From Eucommia ulmoides (taxonomy: Eukaryota; Streptophyta; Magnoliopsida; Garryales; Eucommiaceae), in assembly GCA_016647705.1 (NCBI GenBank), contig CM028335.1:16947905-17011904 (forward strand): a DNA stretch of 64,000 nt, in the 5' to 3' direction. The translations under genes were made by a program, and so were the position numbers. Below the pieces are notes generated by a model. That model did not search any database, was not told where the DNA came from, and saw nothing but the letters and a program-made list of their open reading frames with translations. Within the stretch, counting starts at the first letter, position 1; every line of letters begins with the position of its first letter. Positions 59,283-64,000 of this stretch are shown here, piece after piece.

Positions 59283-61625
59283 TGAATAGAGTTTGCCTAG
59301 TAAGCTACCCAAGAGGAGGGTGAATTGGAAAATTATAAAACATTTAAACAGTTTAAATCTTTCAACATTTAATTTATCAAATAATCAATTTATCATAAAT
59401 CAATTATTATTTTTGTTACACAACAGATAAGTGTTTATATTCTAAGTGCACACCCAAATAAAATATGATAAAAATAATAACAAAATAGCACACCAAGATG
59501 TATCTTGGTTCAACAAGCTAGCCTTGCCTAATCTAATCCCCCGAGCTCCACGGAGATTTGTAACCATTAAACCCTTGATCCCTTTACCAAGTAGGAATCA
59601 AACCCTTACAATTTTCCTTTTCACAGGTTAAGAAAGAATCTTATCTTTTTATCAGGTTAAAGACTAACCTAATTCTATTACAGGATAAATCACCATCTAA
59701 TCCTTTTACAGGCTAAAGATCAAACTTAATCATCTTACAGGTTAAAGATCAAACCTCACAACTCTCACAAATATCATTTTCATACGTAATAATGAAACCT
59801 TCACAATTCACTCAATTTAATTTAGGAGGAATCAAAACCTAATTTTTTTCAAGGGAAAAGAATAGCCTAACTTTTTTATACCTTAGAAAAATATCAAACC
59901 CTAATCTTTTTACCAAAAAAAAATTGAAACCTAACTACCCTGACAAGACACTGGTCTAACCGTTTCAAATCTGTTCAAACTCAAAAATACAAAAAATTAT
60001 AAGTTTCTTCCCATTAGGAGCTACCACCTTAAAACAGTTATACTAGATTAATGTCCCGAAATTTACTACGTGATAAAATTAAAGTAAAGCAAATTAATAT
60101 TTGATTAATAACAAGTGTGGGTAACAAAAATTATAGCACATAATCAGATAATAACACAAAATCATTTTAAAAATATTTTTATACTCTTAAATTTGAAAAT
60201 GATTTTTTAACGATCTTAAATCTAAGAAATCAACAATAATATGAAATCTAAATTAAGAATAATAACTTGAAAAGATCTAACCAGAAAAACACTAACTAAT
60301 GAAAGCAAGATAGTACAAATCGGAGACGCCAATTCAACAACGCTTTAACTCAAGAACTTTAATCACAAAATCTCTCTCGAATAATCTCAGCAGAATGATA
60401 ACTCTTAGAAAATATTAGGAACTGATAGTTCTTGATGTTTTTTATCCAATTTTCGCAAGTCTATCTATATAGAATAAGATTAAGCTTTCCAACAACTACT
60501 TTTTAAAATATATGCCTCTAAAAAGTACGTTTAGATCCCATATAACATATCCATTCAATTCTAGTGTTCACTTAAAATAACTTTTAAAACTCTCAAATAA
60601 GTTCATAAAATATTTTTCAATTATTAATCACAAAGATAAGAAGTATTTAACTAACCAAATTGAGAAAATTATTTAATGTGTAAACCAAATCAGTATAAAT
60701 TCAAAACATATGGACCATATCTTCAACAAGATTAGATCCCCCCAAATTTCTCCCTTGGAATCATAAAACAATGGCTAGTTTTTTACCAGAAGACCAAGAT
60801 CCTCGAAATCTCAACTGAAACAGTCGATTGATCTAACCATGGCCTGTCGGTTGACCTATTGATTAGGACAAAACCAAACAGACAGTCAGTTGACTGATCT
60901 CCACACAATCGGTTGATCGATTGATTTTGGGAGTTTTTCCAACCAAAACACAACGCAGTCGATTGACCGATTGCCTTCCAATTGTTTAACCGATTGGTTC
61001 AGAGACTTCTACCTTTCTATCCTTAGACCCATAGATTGACCGAACCTTTCTTGGTTGGTTAACCAATCCATGCAGGATCTACATAATTTGCTCTGAAGCC
61101 TCACTGTTTCAATCAGTTGACTAATTATTTTCTGATCAGTTGACCGATTGGTGCTAGTTAGTCAATTCTTTTACCAATTTTTGTTCCAAAACTCAACGTT
61201 TGATTCAATTAACCAATTGCTTTTCTCGGTTAACTATATTGACCCTAAATTTTAACTTTAAACATGATTTTCACTTAGGTTAATTTTTTGTTTTTCAATT
61301 TCACATAGGAGCACATATTTAATCACTAATTAGAATCCTAAAATTCATCACGTCAACACACAAAAAAATATAACTCATTTAATAGTGTCGTGTGTGATCC
61401 TAATTCGGGTTGTATTAGGAGTATAAAAGTATTAAGTTGTTTTCACCTAATTTCTTCAGGATCTTCAACACTCTTCATTTCTTCAATGTCCATCTTTGCA
61501 CCTTTGATATTTTCTTCATTATACAATCTTTAAATGAAACTCTTTTTTCTGAAACACTCAATAAACTCATTAGTTCCACAAAAAATATCAACGTTTAATT
61601 GTTCATCAAAATCTTGGGATCAACA
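59283..61625 (-). mobile_element. 3' LTR of a SIRE-type Ty1/copia element
   Basis: On the minus strand the LTR begins TGTTGATCCCAAGATTTTG right after the purine tract AAAAAGGGGGAGAT (61,639-61,626). It ends near GCTTACTAGGCAAACTCTATTCA at 59,283, after ATTCACCCTCCTCTTGGGTA, wording typical of SIRE-family LTR ends as I recall. The length of about 2.3 kb is within what I expect for that lineage. It carries a cluster of GGTTGACC/GGTTAACC words at 60,820-61,220. The end at 59,283 is an estimate. Confidence 0.6.
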
Positions 61626-61639
61626 ATCTCCCCCTTTTT
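61626..61639 (-). other. Polypurine tract of the SIRE-type element
   Basis: AAAAAGGGGGAGAT on the minus strand directly precedes TGTTGATCC, the start of the LTR. This is the plus-strand primer site for reverse transcription. Confidence 0.7.
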
Positions 61640-62028
61640 GATGATGACAATTAATTTTGATGTCTTCCTCAAAACAAAAATGTAACCACACTCCTCCTAA
61701 ATCCAAGGATGGTTATTTAACTCATTTAAGCACAATCATGAAGATAAATTCAAACAATTCAATAGATATTCAATATAAGCCCAAAAACTCAATTTAATGA
61801 TTAAAATATTCAATGAAGCATAATTTAAGCAATTCAACATAAATCTATCTTTAATCACTGCAATGCTTAGGCGAACAAATTTCTAAATATCAACTAACTC
61901 ATTTAAAGCTCAACACCACCATGATCTTTATGATCTCCCCCTTTGTCAAAAAAAAATATATTATTTAAACATCAAATAAATTCACCCTCTTTGTCATTTT
62001 AAAAAGTGGGAGCGGAGACCCAAAAATA

Positions 62029-63004
62029 TCACTCTAGGCAAATATCATTATGCCTAATCATACCTAAACCTCGAATAATTTTCATGAATTGATCTTCCAC
62101 TAAACGTTTGGTAAAGATATCGGCAAGCTGATTAAAGGTATTATTATACTCAATAGTAACATCCATTTTCTAAATGTGATTACAAATAAAATGATGTTTT
62201 ATCTCTATGTACTTAGTTCGTGAGTGCTCAGATTCTTACTTAAACATATAGCACTTTTATTATCACAATAAATTGGGACTTCCTCCACAGACACTCAAAA
62301 ATCATTCAATTGTTGCTTAATATATAGAATTTGAGCGCAACAATTGTCAGCTACCATATAGTTATCCTCGGTATTAGATAAGACTATAGAATTTTGTTTC
62401 TTGCTAAACCAAGAAACTAAGGTATGTCCTAAAAAATGACATGTCCCACTTGTGTTTTTCTGCTCAACTTTGCATCTGGCAAAATCAGCGTTAGAGTAAC
62501 TAGTTAACTTGAAGTTACTCCCCTTAGGATACTATAATCCTAGGTCACTTGTTTCTTTCAAATACCAAAAGATTCGCTTAACCGCAGTTAAATGTGATTC
62601 TTTAGGACAAAACTGAAATCTCGCACACAAGCATACACTAAACATTATATCAAGTCTACTAGCAGTAAGATACAACAAACTACCAATCATACTTCGATAC
62701 ATTTTCTCATTTACGTTTTTGTCTGTATCATCTTTGTCTATTTTCATAGCTGTTGCCATAGGAGTTTTATACTCCTTAGCGCCATCCAAGCCATACCTTT
62801 TCAGCAACTCCTTATTGTACTTGGCTTGATTAATAAAAATTCCTTCTTTGGTTTGCTTGATTTGCAACCCAGAACGAAGGTCAACTCCCTCATCATACTC
62901 ATCTCAAATTCAACCTGCATTATATTGACAAACTCGTAGCAAAAATTCTCATTAGTAGAACCGAAAATAATATCATCAACATAAATTTGTACTAATAGGA
63001 TATT
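62029..63004 (-). pseudogene. SIRE-type Ty1/copia reverse transcriptase/RNase H, 3' part of pol
   Basis: From 63,004 downward: LLVQIYVDDIIFGSTNENF (catalytic YVDD), then after a one-base loss near GLQIKQ the frame 62,867-62,532 (GIFINQAKYNKELLKRYGLD, YRSMIGSLLYLTASRLDIMF, CARFQFCPKESHLTAVKRI). RNase H follows after further breaks (KTSGTCHFLGHTLVSWFSKK-like, SIVLSNTEDNYMVADNCCAQ, VPIYCDNKSAICLSKN). The tail ADIFTKRLVEDQFMKIIRGL ends at a stop (62,031-62,029). YVDDIIFGSTNE is typical of SIRE. Integrase, protease and gag are missing; the copia match ends at about 63,004, where unrelated AT-rich DNA starts. Confidence 0.8.
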
Positions 63005-64000
63005 TGAATCACTTTACTTGATAAATAATGTTATATCACAATTTTACGATATCATTTGCCAACATCCTTTTGAATTGAATCAGAATTATATAATCGTTAA
63101 CGCACAAGGATATGAATAATATCTCAATAATAACATGAATATTAAAGATGTTATCTCATAACATTCTGGATCCCTTTCAGAATAATAATCATTTAAAAAT
63201 CCGAAGACATGAAATGTATAAGAAGAACATATTATCATGCTTATAGCTAGATAAATATCTCAATGAGCAAAAAGTATCAACTTAAAATACTAAGCACAGA
63301 TTGATATGTGATGTATATTCAGACGATCATATAAATGGTATGAAAAATAGATAACGCTATTTCATAAAGTGATATCAACCATATAAGCTTAAATTTATAC
63401 AATATGCTAATAGGTAAGATCATGATTAATACTGATTTTATCAAACATTTCTTAGCAATAAATATTTTATCAATAAATTAGTATTAACTAACAATATAAT
63501 TCTACGTAGGCATATAATCAAAATATGATATTCGTAGACATGTGAGTCAATTTCTGTAAATTAGATGATAATTTCACATCACATAACTTTCTTACATAAT
63601 CATACAATATAACAAATCAAGATGTCATTTCAAGATACATAAAAAATCAGCTCAATTTAACTTATTTGTATAAAAAATATATGACATGAATGACCACACA
63701 TTATACAAATAATCTTACTAATATGTATATACAACAAATATTAGTGTGAGCAAAAACACTTTATTCATTTTAAATTATTTAACATGTTCCAAAATCAAAT
63801 ACATGAACAATCCTTAATATACGCACATCATAAAAACATGTTAATATACTTTAATTAAATGTGATTCTCAAAATATCATGTAATATTTCTAAGACAACAA
63901 ATAAACGCATCATTTAAAATAGGTCTTAAAAATCATTACCAACTTACCTCTTTGGCAAGTTAGACATCTCCCTCGTTAACAAATTTAATGAATTTAAATT
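63005..64000. other. AT-rich DNA without recognised features
   Basis: No open frame or repeat I can support. It abuts the broken 5' side of the SIRE-type element. Confidence 0.5.

Overview
This window is nuclear DNA of a flowering plant, most likely a eudicot. Two intron-bearing plant genes with GT-AG or GC-AG introns sit in a sea of LTR retrotransposons, MITEs, AT/CT microsatellites and one decayed endogenous pararetrovirus. Nothing in it looks bacterial or organellar, and most open frames are fragments of transposons or chance frames.

Genes. (1) Minus strand, about 12,022-6,783: an alpha/beta-hydrolase with five coding segments (one after a probable non-coding first exon), reconstructed here as a 346-residue protein with a GFSMGG nucleophile elbow and a C-terminal GAGH histidine. 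(2) Plus strand, 45,076-47,117: a four-exon CENTRORADIALIS/TFL1-type PEBP floral repressor of 172 residues, whose first intron appears to use a GC donor. (3) Plus strand, about 80-577: a broken piece of a TMK-type leucine-rich-repeat receptor kinase, cut off by the pararetrovirus.

Layout. 1-4,090: TMK fragment, then a caulimovirid-like element in minus orientation (5'-proximal ORF, movement protein, protease, reverse transcriptase, all broken) lying between ~110-bp inverted arms. 4,905-5,797 and 48,519-49,533: two copies of a PIF/Harbinger-like non-autonomous element in opposite orientation. 6.8-12.1 kb: hydrolase gene. 12.2-28.3 kb: nested retrotransposon desert, with a SIRE-like LTR, the C-terminus and long 3' non-coding region of a Tat-lineage Ty3/gypsy element with several satellite families, and three related solo-LTR-like blocks. 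28.3-31.9 kb: Ty1/copia gag/protease remnant with its leader and LTR. 32-36 kb: decayed DNA, a minisatellite and a gypsy-type LTR end. 36.3-44.8 kb: a dense MITE district with two MULE-type MITEs carrying 9-bp target duplications (one with a palindromic minisatellite core), an hAT-like foldback element with an 8-bp duplication, two foldbacks, a complete TRIM and another MITE. 45-47.3 kb: the CEN gene. 49,953-56,349: a full-length, gag-only (TR-GAG-like) gypsy element with paired 797-bp LTRs and a TATAT duplication. 56,389-59,138: a 2.75-kb solo-LTR-like element with the same TATAT duplication. 59,283-63,004: 3' half of a Ty1/copia SIRE element in minus orientation.

The most unusual signal is in the LTRs. 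Related LTR copies each carry a cluster of short palindromic or near-palindromic words at the same place, upstream of the TATA box where one is visible, but the word differs from copy to copy (GCCTAGGC in one, CGCTGCAGCG in another, ACCG..CGGT in a third). The unrelated SIRE copia LTR has its own word family (TTGGTTAACCAA type). This suggests a rapidly changing sequence-specific recognition element in the promoter half of these retrotransposons. No search or alignment could be run; all identities come from reading the sequence and from memory of the protein families.
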